DNA from: Elusimicrobia bacterium GWC2_64_44
Lineage (GTDB): Bacteria > Elusimicrobiota > Elusimicrobia > Elusimicrobiales > UBA9959
DNA length: 64,000 nucleotides
Assembly: GCA_001799845.1 (NCBI GenBank)
Contig: MGUG01000052.1
Span: forward strand, 16,930 to 80,929
Direction: 5' to 3'
Shown here: positions 33,919-43,700 of the stretch, piece after piece
How positions within the stretch are numbered: position 1 is the first letter of the stretch
How the letters are laid out: the number at the start of each line of letters is the position of its first letter
The notes under the pieces: model-generated
What the model saw: only the letters and a program-made list of their open reading frames with translations
The model's database searches: none
What the model was told of the DNA's origin: nothing
Position numbers and translations under genes: made by a program

Positions 33919-34718
33919 CCGAGAACTTCGAGATAGTAAAGTTTTCCGACGGGGCCCTGACGGCCGCCGCAGACCCGGCGGTGCGGGAGGTCCCGCTCAC
34001 CATCGTGCTGGACGGCCGGGAACTGGCCACCCTGCTAGCCTCCCCGCACGACCTGAAGGAGCTGGCCTGCGGCTTTCTCTTCGCCTCAGGCCTCATCAAT
34101 TCGGCCTCGGACCTTAAGAGCCTGACGGTGGACGAGCGCAAATGGACGGCCTTCGCCGACCTGGCCTCCCCCTCCGGCCTGGGGGAGACGGCCCTCAAGC
34201 GGCTCTACACGCCGGGTTGCGGCAAGGGCACGCTGTATTACAGCGTCGCCGCGCTGGCCTGCCGCGCCAAGGCGGTCTCTCGCCTGACTCTGTCGCCCGC
34301 CGAAGTAACGGCGCTGGCGGCGGACCTGCACCGGCGGGCGGCCGTCTACCTGGAGACCGGCGGGACGCACGCCGCGGCGCTGGCGGGCCGGGGCGGCATA
34401 GAGCTCTTCAGGGAGGACATAGGCCGGCACAACGCCCTCGACAAGGTGATCGGGGCGCGGCTGCTGGCCGGCGGTAATTTCAGGGACGCCGTCCTGCTCT
34501 CCAGCGGGCGCGTCTCCTCGGACGCGCTGCTGAAGGCGGGGCGCTGCGGCGCGCCCTTCGTGATCGCGCGCGGCGCGCCCACCTCGCAGGCCGTCAGGCT
34601 GGCGCGGGAGGCAGGCATCACGCTGATAGGGTTCGCCAGGGGGCGCAGGTTCAATATCTACAGCGGGGCGGAGCGCGTCGCCGCAGCAGCGGAAAGACGC
34701 GACGGGGAGATGTCATGA
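33915..34718 (+). CDS. fdhD: Formate dehydrogenase accessory sulfurtransferase FdhD
   Basis: Delivers sulfur to the molybdenum/MGD cofactor of formate dehydrogenase. Starts at TTG (33915) overlapping the mobA stop (TTGA); the visible upstream ATG frame is antisense noise. The 267 residues show REVPLTIVLDG, LACGFLFASGLI, ETGGTHAAAL, FREDIGRHNALDKVIG and SSGRVSSDAL, diagnostic of the family. The usual C-x-x-C sulfur-relay loop is reduced to a single Cys102 in PGCGKGTLYYS. Ends overlapping the next ATG by 4 nt. Confidence 0.93.
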   Translation: MTENFEIVKFSDGALTAAADPAVREVPLTIVLDGRELATLLASPHDLKELACGFLFASGLINSASDLKSLTVDERKWTAFADLASPSGLGETALKRLYTPGCGKGTLYYSVAALACRAKAVSRLTLSPAEVTALAADLHRRAAVYLETGGTHAAALAGRGGIELFREDIGRHNALDKVIGARLLAGGNFRDAVLLSSGRVSSDALLKAGRCGAPFVIARGAPTSQAVRLAREAGITLIGFARGRRFNIYSGAERVAAAAERRDGEMS

Positions 34719-36484
34719 ACGGGAAGAATTCGGCCGTATCGCTGAGGGCGGCGCTGCCGCCGGAACTAGCGAGGCGGGCGGGCAAGCTGAAGGGCCGCCA
34801 GCCGGACGGGGTTTCGCTGGATGAGGTGGATCGGCTCCTGGGCCCCGCGCCGCGCCGCCGCGACCTGCTGATAGAATACCTGCACCGGCTCAACGACGCT
34901 TACGGCGCCCTCCGCTCGCGCCACCTCACGGCTCTGGCCGCAGAACTGAACCTGCCGAGGGCCGAGATATACGAAGTGGCCACCTTCTACCATCATTTCG
35001 AAGTGACCGATTCCGAGAGCCCGGCGGCACTGACCGTGCGCGTCTGCGGCGGCCTGCCCTGCCACCTGGCAGGGGCGAAGGAACTTATCGAGCGGCTGCC
35101 GGCCATCCTCGGCCGCGAGGTGAGGGTGGAGAAAGTCCCCTGCATGGGCAGGTGCGAGCAGGCGCCGGCGGCCGAAGTCGGGCGGCGTCATGTCCCCTTC
35201 GCCGACCCCGGAAAGGTCGCCGCGGCCGTCCGCGGCGGAGAGGGCGTCCACCCGGCCGCCAGGCCCGACGGGGAGTTCGACCCTGCGGCATTCGCCGGGA
35301 AGCCCCTCCCGGGGCCGGGCGCGGCCCAGCCCGCTTACGCCGGCTACGCCGCCTATCGCGCGGCTGGCGGCTACCGCCTGGCCGCTGAGGTAGTCTCCGG
35401 AGAGCGCACGGCGGAAATGGTGATAAAGGCCCTGGAAGACTCCGGCCTGCGCGGCCTGGGCGGGGCCGGCTTCCCGGCCGGGCGCAAGTGGCGCATAGTC
35501 AGGGAGCAGCCCGGGCCGCGGTTCATGGCGGCTAACATCGACGAAGGCGAGCCGGGGACCTTCAAGGACCGCAGCTACCTGGAGCGGGACCCGCACCGCT
35601 TCCTGGAGGGGCTCCTGATAGCCGCCGCGGCCGTCGGCATAGACGAGTGTTACATTTACCTGCGGGACGAGTATCACGGCTGCCGCGCCATACTGGAGGC
35701 GGAGCTGGAAAAACTGAAAGCCGACCCGCCTTTCCCGCTGCCGCGCCTGGAGCTGCGCCGCGGGGCCGGCGCCTATGTCTGCGGTGAAGAGTCCGCACTG
35801 CTGGAGAGCGTAGAGGGCAGGAGGGGCGAGCCCCGCAAGCGCCCCCCCTTCATCGCCCAGGCCGGCCTGCGAGGCCGCCCTACGCTGGAGCACAATTTCG
35901 AAAGCCTTTACTGGGTGCGCGACATCCTGGCGCGCGGGCCGGAGTGGTTCGCCTCCTTCGGCCGGCGCGGCCGCAAGGGCCTGCGCAGCTTCAGCGTCAG
36001 CGGCCGCGTGAAGGACCCCGGCGTGAAACTGGCCCCGGCCGGCATCAGCGTCCGCGAACTGATAGGCGAATACTGCGGCGGCATGCAGGACGGCCGGGAG
36101 CTTTACGCCTACCTGCCCGGCGGGGCCTCGGGCGGCATCCTGCCCGCCTCGCTGGGCGACCTGCCCCTGGACTTCGACACGCTGCAGGAACACGGCTGCT
36201 TCATCGGCTCGGCGGCGGTAATAGTGCTGGCCGCCGGAGACAGCGCCCGGGAAGCGGCCCTGAACGCGATGCGCTTCTTCGAGAGCGAGAGCTGCGGCCA
36301 GTGCACGCCCTGCCGGGCCGGCACCGCCAAGGCGGCGGCCCTCATGCAGGACCGCCGGTGGGACCGGGCCGCGCTCGAGGACCTCTGCGCCGTAATGGCC
36401 GACGCCTCCATCTGCGGCCTGGGCCAGGCCGCGCCAAACCCGGTACGCTGCGTGATGAAATACTTCCCGCAGGAGGTGGAGTGA
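34715..36484 (+). CDS. Formate dehydrogenase diaphorase subunit, fused NuoE-NuoF-like
   Basis: A 589-residue fusion. The N-terminal NuoE/FdsG-like thioredoxin-fold part (about 25-180) binds a [2Fe-2S] cluster with C-x4-C (VCGGLPC) and C-x3-C (PCMGRC). The NuoF/FdsB-like part (about 200-589) has the FMN site GLRGLGGAGFPAGRKW, NADH-binding EGEPGTFKDR and GAGAYVCGEESAL, and a [4Fe-4S] motif SCGQCTPCR plus a late Cys (ICGLGQ). It should pass electrons from the catalytic subunit to NAD+. Overlaps fdhD by 4 nt and the alpha gene by 1 nt. No membrane or cytochrome subunit is encoded nearby, so the complex looks soluble. Confidence 0.92.
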   Translation: MNGKNSAVSLRAALPPELARRAGKLKGRQPDGVSLDEVDRLLGPAPRRRDLLIEYLHRLNDAYGALRSRHLTALAAELNLPRAEIYEVATFYHHFEVTDSESPAALTVRVCGGLPCHLAGAKELIERLPAILGREVRVEKVPCMGRCEQAPAAEVGRRHVPFADPGKVAAAVRGGEGVHPAARPDGEFDPAAFAGKPLPGPGAAQPAYAGYAAYRAAGGYRLAAEVVSGERTAEMVIKALEDSGLRGLGGAGFPAGRKWRIVREQPGPRFMAANIDEGEPGTFKDRSYLERDPHRFLEGLLIAAAAVGIDECYIYLRDEYHGCRAILEAELEKLKADPPFPLPRLELRRGAGAYVCGEESALLESVEGRRGEPRKRPPFIAQAGLRGRPTLEHNFESLYWVRDILARGPEWFASFGRRGRKGLRSFSVSGRVKDPGVKLAPAGISVRELIGEYCGGMQDGRELYAYLPGGASGGILPASLGDLPLDFDTLQEHGCFIGSAAVIVLAAGDSAREAALNAMRFFESESCGQCTPCRAGTAKAAALMQDRRWDRAALEDLCAVMADASICGLGQAAPNPVRCVMKYFPQEVE

Positions 36485-39306
36485 TGCCCCCCGGAACAAA
36501 AAAGATAGAGTTCACCCTCGACGGCAAGGCGGTCTCGGCCAACGAGGGCGAGACCATACTCGCCGCGGCGGCGCGCTACGGCGTGGAGATCCCCCGCCTC
36601 TGCGACCTCAAGGGCTACCGCCCCGACGGCAACTGCCGGGTCTGCGTGGTGGAAATCGAGGGCGAGCGGGCGCTGGCGCCCAGCTGCTGCCGCGTCCCCG
36701 CGCCCGGCATGAAGGTGCGAACTGACAGCGAGCGCGCGGTGAAGAGCAGGCGTCTGGTGCTGGAGCTGCTGCTAGCCGACATGCCCGACGAAGGCCTCAA
36801 GTGGGTGGACGGCGATCCGGCGCGCGGCCACGGCGAACTCAGCTACTGGGCACACAAACTCGGAGTTAAGGCGCGGCCGGAGCTGAAGGCTCTGCGCCGG
36901 GCGCGGCCGGCCGCCGACCTCTCCCACCCGGCGATGGCTGTGAACCTGGATGCCTGCATTCAGTGCAAGCGCTGCGTGCGCGCCTGCCGCGAAGAGCAGG
37001 TCAACGACGTGATCGGCTACGCCGCCCGCGGGGCTCGCAGCGAGATAGTTTTCGACCAGCGGGACCCGATGGGGCACAGCACCTGCGTGGGCTGCGGCGA
37101 GTGCGTGCAGGCCTGCCCGACGGGCGCCCTGATGCCCAAGGGCCTGATCGGCTCGCAGGAGGTCGACCGGAAAGTACCTTCCGTCTGTCCCTGGTGCGGA
37201 GTTGGCTGCCAGGTCACTTTCAACGTGAAGGACAACAGGATACTCTCCGTCGACGGCCGCGACGGCCCCGCCAACCGCGGGCGGCTCTGCGTAAAGGGCC
37301 GTTTCGGCATGGACTACGTGCAAAGCCCGCAGCGCCTGACCAGGCCCCTGATCCGCCGGCCCGGCGTCCCGAAAGAGGCGGCCCATGGCAGCGGCCCTGC
37401 GGACTGGACGAAGATCTTCCGCGAGGCGGGCTGGGAGGAGGCCCTGGATTTCGCCGCGTCGGGGCTCAGGCGCCTGCGCGACAAGCACGGCAAGAAGGCA
37501 CTCGCCGGCTTCGGCTCGGCCAAGGGCAGCAACGAGGAGGCTTACCTCTTCCAGAAGCTGGTGCGCACCGGCTTCGGCAGCAATAACGTCGACCACTGCA
37601 CCCGCCTCTGCCACGCTTCCAGCGTGGCCGGCCTGCTGGAAGGGATAGGCTCCGGCGCGGTCAGCAACCAGGTCAACGACGCCGCGAACTCCGACTTCAT
37701 CGTGGTCATAGGCTCCAACCCGACGGTGAATCACCCGGTGGCCGCCACCTGGATCAAGAACGCGGCGAAGCGCGGCGCGCGCCTGCTCCTCTGCGAGCCG
37801 CGCCGCACGGAGCTGAACCGCTACGCCTGGCGGACGCTGCAGCTCAGGCCAGACACGGACATAGCCCTGCTCAACGCGATGCTGCACACGGTGATAGAGG
37901 AAGGCCTCTACGACCGCAAGTTCGTGGCCGAAAGGGTTAACAACTTCTCGGCGATAAGGGAGAACGTTAAGGCCTGCAGCCCCGAGGCCATGGCCCCGGT
38001 CTGCGGCATTCCCCCCGCGGCCATCCGCGAGGCCGCCCGCGCCTACGCCGGGGCCAGGGCCGCCATCATCTTCTGGGGCATGGGCATCAGCCAGCACGTG
38101 CACGGCACCGACAATACCCGCTGCCTCATAGCGCTCTGCGCCGTCTGCGGGCAGATAGGCAAGCCGGGCGCCGGCCTGCACCCGCTGCGCGGCCAGAACA
38201 ACGTGCAGGGCGCGAGCGACTCCGGCCTGATCCCGATGATGTATCCCAACTACCGCCGGGTGAACGACCCCGCGGCGCGCAAGTGGTTCGAGGAGTACTG
38301 GCGCACGCCGCTCGACGACAAGCCCGGCTACACCGTGGTGGAGGTCATCGGCAAGATAACCGCGCCGGAAGAAGACCAGCACAAGATACGCGGGATGTAC
38401 ATCATGGGCGAGAACCCGGCCATGAGCGACCCCGACCTGGCGCACGCCCGCGCCGCCCTGGCGAAGCTCGGGCACCTGGTGGTGCAGGACATCTTCATGA
38501 CGGAGACCGCGCAGCTGGCCGACGTGGTGCTCCCGGCGAGCGCGTGGCCGGAGAAGACCGGCACGGTCAACAACACCGACCGAATGGTGCAGCTCGGCCG
38601 CCGGGCGGTGGACCCGCCCGGGGAGGCGCGACAGGACCTGTGGATCATACAGGAGCTCGCCCGCCGCCTCGGTCTGGCCTGGGACTACCGGGGGCCGGAG
38701 TCCGGCGTGGCGGAGGTCTACGAGGAGCTGCGTCGGGCCATGCCGACGGCCATCGGCGGCATCACCTGGGAGCGCCTCGAGCGCGAGGGCTGTGTTACCT
38801 ACCCCTGCCTCTCGCCTGAGGACCCGGGCAGCCCGACGGTCTTCAAAGACAGGTTCCCCACGGCCGACGGCCGGGCGAACCTGGTGCCGGCCCGGCTGCC
38901 CGCGCACCAGGTCACCGACGGGGAGTATCCCTTCGCGCTGATCACCGGGCGGCAGCTGGAGCACTGGCACACCGGCAGCATGACGCGCCGCTCGCCGGTG
39001 CTCAACGCGCTGGAGCCGGCGGCCACCGTCACGCTGTGCGGGGAGGACCTGGAGCGGCTGGGAGTGACACCGGGGGAGACGGTAACGGTGACTTCGCGGC
39101 AGGGCAGCGTGGCCCTGCGGGCGCGGCGCGACGACGGCAACGCCCCGGGCACGGTCTTTATCCCCTTCGCCTACTACGAGGCCGCGGCCAATCTGCTGAC
39201 GGACCCGGCGCTGGACCCGTTCGGCAAGATCCCGGAGTTCAAGTACACCCCGGTGGCGGTAAGGAAGGGCGGCACGGCGGAGCCGGGCGGCTACCTCGGG
39301 GAATAA
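36484..39306 (+). CDS. Formate dehydrogenase alpha subunit (Mo/W-bis-MGD, NuoG-like N-terminus)
   Basis: Catalytic subunit of 940 residues from the ATG at 36484 (TGATG overlap). Clusters read in order: [2Fe-2S] C40, C51, C54, C68; [4Fe-4S] C158, C161, C164, C168; [4Fe-4S] C201, C204, C207, C211; [4Fe-4S] C235, C238, C242, C269. The metal ligand is Cys376 followed by H377 (TRLCHASS), so no selenocysteine. The His-Cys3 cluster expected near residues 100-125 is missing: the segment reads LADMPDEGLKWVDGD then HGELSYWAHKLG with no cysteine. The C-terminal half fits the MGD-binding fold. Probably NAD-linked formate oxidation or CO2 reduction with the preceding subunit. Confidence 0.92.
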   Translation: MPPGTKKIEFTLDGKAVSANEGETILAAAARYGVEIPRLCDLKGYRPDGNCRVCVVEIEGERALAPSCCRVPAPGMKVRTDSERAVKSRRLVLELLLADMPDEGLKWVDGDPARGHGELSYWAHKLGVKARPELKALRRARPAADLSHPAMAVNLDACIQCKRCVRACREEQVNDVIGYAARGARSEIVFDQRDPMGHSTCVGCGECVQACPTGALMPKGLIGSQEVDRKVPSVCPWCGVGCQVTFNVKDNRILSVDGRDGPANRGRLCVKGRFGMDYVQSPQRLTRPLIRRPGVPKEAAHGSGPADWTKIFREAGWEEALDFAASGLRRLRDKHGKKALAGFGSAKGSNEEAYLFQKLVRTGFGSNNVDHCTRLCHASSVAGLLEGIGSGAVSNQVNDAANSDFIVVIGSNPTVNHPVAATWIKNAAKRGARLLLCEPRRTELNRYAWRTLQLRPDTDIALLNAMLHTVIEEGLYDRKFVAERVNNFSAIRENVKACSPEAMAPVCGIPPAAIREAARAYAGARAAIIFWGMGISQHVHGTDNTRCLIALCAVCGQIGKPGAGLHPLRGQNNVQGASDSGLIPMMYPNYRRVNDPAARKWFEEYWRTPLDDKPGYTVVEVIGKITAPEEDQHKIRGMYIMGENPAMSDPDLAHARAALAKLGHLVVQDIFMTETAQLADVVLPASAWPEKTGTVNNTDRMVQLGRRAVDPPGEARQDLWIIQELARRLGLAWDYRGPESGVAEVYEELRRAMPTAIGGITWERLEREGCVTYPCLSPEDPGSPTVFKDRFPTADGRANLVPARLPAHQVTDGEYPFALITGRQLEHWHTGSMTRRSPVLNALEPAATVTLCGEDLERLGVTPGETVTVTSRQGSVALRARRDDGNAPGTVFIPFAYYEAAANLLTDPALDPFGKIPEFKYTPVAVRKGGTAEPGGYLGE

Positions 39307-39318
39307 GCCGGCCGGCGG

Positions 39319-39690
39319 CTACTCCCAGTCTATTTCGAAGAGGTTGACGCCGCCGCGGGCGTATTCCCGCAGGAACCTGCGGGCGAGCCCGTCCCAGAAC
39401 GCGCGGCCGGAGGCGCCGCAGCGCGGGAGGCAGCGGGCGCGCAGGATGGCCAGGGAGGCCTTAACTATGCGGGTCTCGTCGTAGCGCAGCAGGGCGGGCC
39501 TGTGCAGGCGGTGCAGTTCGTCGAGCAGGAAGCGGTCCTGCCCCTCGGAGAAGAATTTCAGCGCGCAGGTCTCCTTAAGGAGCCGCGCGCGCTTCTTGGC
39601 GAAATCGGCCAGCGCGCAGGCCAGCAGGCAGGAGCAGGCCACTCGGTCGAGCTGCCTGTCGGTGAGCCGCCGCGGACGCCGTGTTCTCAT
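39319..39690 (-). CDS. Hypothetical Cys-containing basic protein
   Basis: A 123-residue product from the ATG at 39690, convergent with the formate dehydrogenase genes (12 nt apart) and divergent from the oxidoreductase at 39746. It is basic at the N-terminus (RTRRPRRLTDRQ) and has six or so cysteines, including VACSCLLACAL and ARCLPRCGAS, and an aromatic/acidic end (NLFEIDWE). I do not recognise the family. Support for it being real: a TAAAAT box seven nt before the ATG and a reading frame in an otherwise empty gap. The start has no ribosome site. Confidence 0.5.
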   Translation of the reverse strand: MRTRRPRRLTDRQLDRVACSCLLACALADFAKKRARLLKETCALKFFSEGQDRFLLDELHRLHRPALLRYDETRIVKASLAILRARCLPRCGASGRAFWDGLARRFLREYARGGVNLFEIDWE

Positions 39691-39697
39691 ACCGGGT

Positions 39698-39703
39698 ATT
39701 TTA
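39698..39703 (-). promoter_or_regulatory. -10 element directly before the 39690 start
   Basis: On the minus strand TAAAAT lies seven nt before the ATG, with no Shine-Dalgarno sequence; same layout as the other suspected leaderless genes. Confidence 0.4.
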
Positions 39704-39745
39704 GCACACAAAGCCGCGGGCCCGGACCCGGCGGAGGGAGGGCTC

Positions 39746-40705
39746 ATGAAAGCTATACGCGTCTCGAGGTTCGGCGGGCCGGAGGAACTGCGGCTGGAAG
39801 AGGCGCCGGTACCGGCGCCGGCGGCCGGCCAGGTACTGGTGCGGGTGTTGGCGGCAGGCGTGAACCCCTACGAGGCCTATATCCGTTCCGGCGCTTACCC
39901 GGCCCTGCCCGCCCTGCCCTATACGCCCGGCTCCGACGGGGCCGGCACGGTGGCCGCCATCGGCCCCGAAGTTACGGCGGTAAAGCCGGGCGACCGCGTC
40001 TACATAGCCAAGTGCCTCAGCGGCACTTACGCCGAGTACGCCCTGGCGCTGGAAGGGCAGGTGCACCCGCTGCCGGACCGCGTCACTTTTCAGCAGGGCG
40101 CGGCCCTGTGGGTGCCCTGCGGCGCGGCTTACCACGCGCTGACGCACCAGGGAGGCGCCGCCGCCGGCGAGACGGTGCTGGTGCACGGCGCCAGCGGCGC
40201 CGTGGGCGGGGCGGCGGTCCAGTTCGCCCGGGCTCGGGGACTAACTGTGCTGGGCACGGCGGGAACCCCGAAAGGCCGGGAGCTGGCGCTGCGCCTGGGC
40301 GCGCACGCCGTCTTCGACCACACCGCGCCGGGCTACCTGAAGGAAATAGAGGCGGCCTGCCCCCGCGGCGCCGACCTGGTCCTGGAGATGCTGGCGAACG
40401 TTAACCTGGGGGCGGACCTGAAGCTGCTGGCCAAGGGCGGCAGGGTGGTGGTGATCGGCAGCCGCGGCGAATCCGTCATCGACCCGCGCGACCTGATGAG
40501 CCGGCGCGGCTCGATCCGCGCCTTCACGCTGTGGTCCGTCACGCCGCAGGAAGAGCGGGAGATACACGGCGCCATAGCGGCGGGCCTGGCCGACGGCACG
40601 CTGAACCCGGCGATAGGCAGGGAGTTCCCGCTGGCCGAAGCGGCCGCCGCCCACGCCGCGCTGATGGCGCCCGGCGCGGCCGGCAAGATAGTCCTCATCC
40701 CCTGA
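39746..40705 (+). CDS. NADPH:quinone oxidoreductase (zeta-crystallin-like MDR)
   Basis: A 319-residue medium-chain dehydrogenase/reductase without zinc ligands. GroES-like N-terminal domain (VRVLAAGVNPYEAYIRSG, PGSDGAGTVAAIG) and a Rossmann domain with VLVHGASGAVGGAAVQFAR, the AxxGxxG-type nucleotide motif of quinone oxidoreductases. Starts at the ATG at 39746 behind GGAGGGAGGG. It probably reduces quinones or enones with NADPH. Transcribed alone and closed by a bidirectional terminator. Confidence 0.9.
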   Translation: MKAIRVSRFGGPEELRLEEAPVPAPAAGQVLVRVLAAGVNPYEAYIRSGAYPALPALPYTPGSDGAGTVAAIGPEVTAVKPGDRVYIAKCLSGTYAEYALALEGQVHPLPDRVTFQQGAALWVPCGAAYHALTHQGGAAAGETVLVHGASGAVGGAAVQFARARGLTVLGTAGTPKGRELALRLGAHAVFDHTAPGYLKEIEAACPRGADLVLEMLANVNLGADLKLLAKGGRVVVIGSRGESVIDPRDLMSRRGSIRAFTLWSVTPQEEREIHGAIAAGLADGTLNPAIGREFPLAEAAAAHAALMAPGAAGKIVLIP

Positions 40706-40721
40706 AACCCGCGCAGGGCGC

Positions 40722-40752
40722 AAAAAAGCCCGGGGAGCGCCCGGGCTTTTCA
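40722..40752. terminator. Bidirectional terminator between the quinone oxidoreductase gene and tamB
   Basis: Perfect 11-bp stem (40724-40734 with 40740-40750) with A-rich and T-rich ends, so it can stop transcription from both convergent genes. Confidence 0.92.
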
Positions 40753-40768
40753 TACTGCGCGGCCGAGC

Positions 40769-43700
40769 TCATTCCGGCGGCGCCGGCCCGGGCACCGTCC
40801 TTATACCGAACTTGAACAGCAGCTCCACCACGTACCGGCCCTGGCTGGAGTTCTTTCCTTCCAGGCTCCACCACGGCGTGATGGCGTATTCGGCGTCCAC
40901 CCGCTTCTCGCCGCCGGGCGACAGCACCTGCCCGTAGCTGACGAACAGCTCGGGGGTTATGTAGCGCCCCACCGTGATGTCCGCGGCCCTCTCTCCGGTC
41001 AGGCGGACGTTGAGCACGTCTATATCCAGCTTGCGCACCAGCGGGCCAGCCGCCTGTCTTGAAACGAAGTTGGCCAGCAGGTTGGCGGCGGCCGCCTGCG
41101 AGCCCGTGTCCGTCTGGCCGGCCTGGGCGCCGGGCTGGCGGGAGTAGGCGTAGAGCGGCTTGCCGGTGATCAGGTAGGACATGATATCCCGCTGCTCCAT
41201 GGCCGGCTCCGACGTGAATTCCAGCACGGGGCTGCGCATGGTGCCGGTGCCGCGCAGGTAAACCTTGATGGGGCTTTCCCTGGGGGCGTTGGCCGCGCTC
41301 ACGTCGATCCGGGGATCTATCGGGATCTCGCCGCCGAAGAGCAGGCTGCCGCTCTCGAGCGTAAAGGTGTTGCCCAGGTAGGTGTAAAAGCCTTTCAACG
41401 CTTCCACCGTGCCGATGACCACGTGCCGGCCGTAGGGCGCCTTCTTGATAAGCAGCTCGCCTTTGGCCTCTATTGAACTGGGCGGGTCCCTGTACCAGGC
41501 GTTGCGCTCGCTCCTCACCGTCAGGTCGAGGGCCAGCGATTCATAAAAGGGGCTGCGGCTCCCGTCCTGCGGCGCCTTGCGCCACCGCGGCATGTCGAAC
41601 AGGCATTCCGCGAAGTCCGCCGTGCCGGAGAGGGAGGGCTTTTGCCAGGTCCCCCCGAAATCCAGGTCGGCGGCGGCCACTCCGGAAAGCCCCAGCGGCA
41701 CGTCGAACGGGAGCTTGCGCGCCTTAGCGCTTACCTCCGGCCCCGCCGCGCCCAGCCTGCCCTGCGCGGTCAGGCGGCCCCCCCCTTTGCTCCGGGCCGA
41801 CGCTGTGAAGGAAGCGGCGGCGCTTTCCTCTCCGCGCACCGCGGCGAGGACAGCCCTGAGCTTCAGGCCCAGCGGCACGATCTCGGCCTGCGGGGCCTCC
41901 ACGCTGAGCGACCCCCTGTTGGTGAACACCTTGCCCTTCAGCCCTATCTCTGCCGCCCCGTGCACTATCACTTTGTCGGCCTTGACCGCTGGCAGAAAGA
42001 CCAGCAGCGGCGCAACGTTGAGCGTCGAGGCGGTCACCACGAAGTTAAGGTCCGGCTCCGGCCCGCCGAGCGCCGCGCCGCCGGCGGCGCTGAGCAGCCC
42101 GTCGTACACCCGCCACTCCGCGCGGCTTATCTCCAGGCGCTTCTTCGTGAAGCCCCCGTCCACCCGCAGCGTTCCGAAGTCCAGCCCCTTGACCTTCAGG
42201 CCGGAGCCCTGGAATTCCAGGGTCCCGCGCCGCGCCCCCCTGGCGTAGAGAGCCCTGGCGCTCACCAGGCCCGCGGGCGGCAGCGGCAGGCTGCTCAGCG
42301 CCGTAAAATTTTCAAGCTGCAGGCCGTTAAGCTTCAGGTCCAGCTCCGCCAGCGTGCCGCCGGAAGCGGAGACGGTGAGCTCCGCTGCGGCCCGCCCGTC
42401 CGTGGCGCAGAACCCGGCCGCGCCGTACCGGTTCCCCGAGAGCTCTGTCTTGAAAGGGCGACAGAGGCGCCACTCCGGGGCGTCGCGCAGGCGCAGGGAG
42501 TTCCAGCGGGCCGTCAGCGCCCCATCGTGAAAGCGGGAGGTCCCCTCCAGCTCCGCCTCCAGGTAGGGAGAAGAGAAGGCCGCGCGCAGGGCGCTGGAAG
42601 CGGGCGTGCCCTCGGCCGCCAGGCTTGCGGCCCCCAGGGCCCTTTTGCCGTAGAAGAGGTTGATGGCGCCGGCGTCGGCCTTGAACCGGGGACGGCCGCC
42701 CGCGCTGAAGCTTCCCGCCGTGGTGAGGAGGTCGGCGCGCACCGGGCCATACGCCGCCGAGGCCACGGCTACGTCCCAGGTAAGCGCCGGGGAAGACCCC
42801 CGGCCGCCCAGCTTCCCTTTTCCCTCCAGCGTACCGAGGTGCAGCGGCTCCTTCAGCGGGAAGGAAAGCGCTTTTTGGGAGCGCAGGCTCCATGACCCGC
42901 TATAGCCGCCGCCGGAGTACGCGGCGGAGAGCGACCCCTGCGCCTCCGGCGAGCGCAGGGCCGCTTTCAGGGCGGCGCTGCCCGCGGAGAGCTTCAGCCC
43001 GCCGGTCAGCGCCGCTCCGCGCGGCAGGGCGGTGCGGAACCGCGCCTCGCCCTCGGCCTGAGCGAAAACGAAATACCTGCCTGCGCCGTCCGCCCTGACC
43101 GCTCCCTTCAGGTCCGGCAGGTCCCCGCTGGCCAGCGACAGGGGCAGGCCGGACGAGTCCAGCTCGAAACTCCAGCGGCTCCCGGCGTCCAGCCGCGCGC
43201 CCAGGCGGAACCGGGCTTTCTTCAGCAGCCCGCCGGCCCGCAGCTCGTGCTTTTCCCCGGCCAGGGTGTAATCGAAATCCGCCAGCAGGCCGGCCGGGGA
43301 GGAGGCCTTGCCCGACGCGGAGAGCCCCTCCGGCCCGTAGCGCCCGGAGGCAGACACGGAGACGCCGCGGAATTCCCCCCGCAGCTCGCGGGCCGCTACC
43401 TGTCCTTTGGCTACGGTCAGGAACGCGGACACCGCGGTAACGTCGTTCTCCCCGCCGGCAGCGGAACTCAGCACCACCCGGCTGTCCTCCACCCGCACCT
43501 CTCTGATATCCAGGCCGGGCGGCAGGCCAGCGTCGGGCCGCCCGGGCTCCGCCGGCTCCGCGGCCACCGGCCTGATCACCGCCCCGGAGATCAAAAGTTC
43601 GCTCACCGCCGCGCGCCCGCGCAGCAGGCCGCGCAGCAGCGGCTTCACTTCCACACGCGCGACGTCAGCCTCCAGGCCCGGCAGCCTCAGTCTCACGTTG

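Noticed and set aside
35944..36483. Longer start of the formate dehydrogenase alpha subunit (1120 codons)
   Set aside because: The first 180 codons are a shadow of the NuoF-like gene; the [2Fe-2S] domain begins right after the ATG at 36484.
37609..37617. Selenocysteine at the formate dehydrogenase active site
   Set aside because: The metal-ligand codon is TGC (Cys376), with no in-frame TGA.
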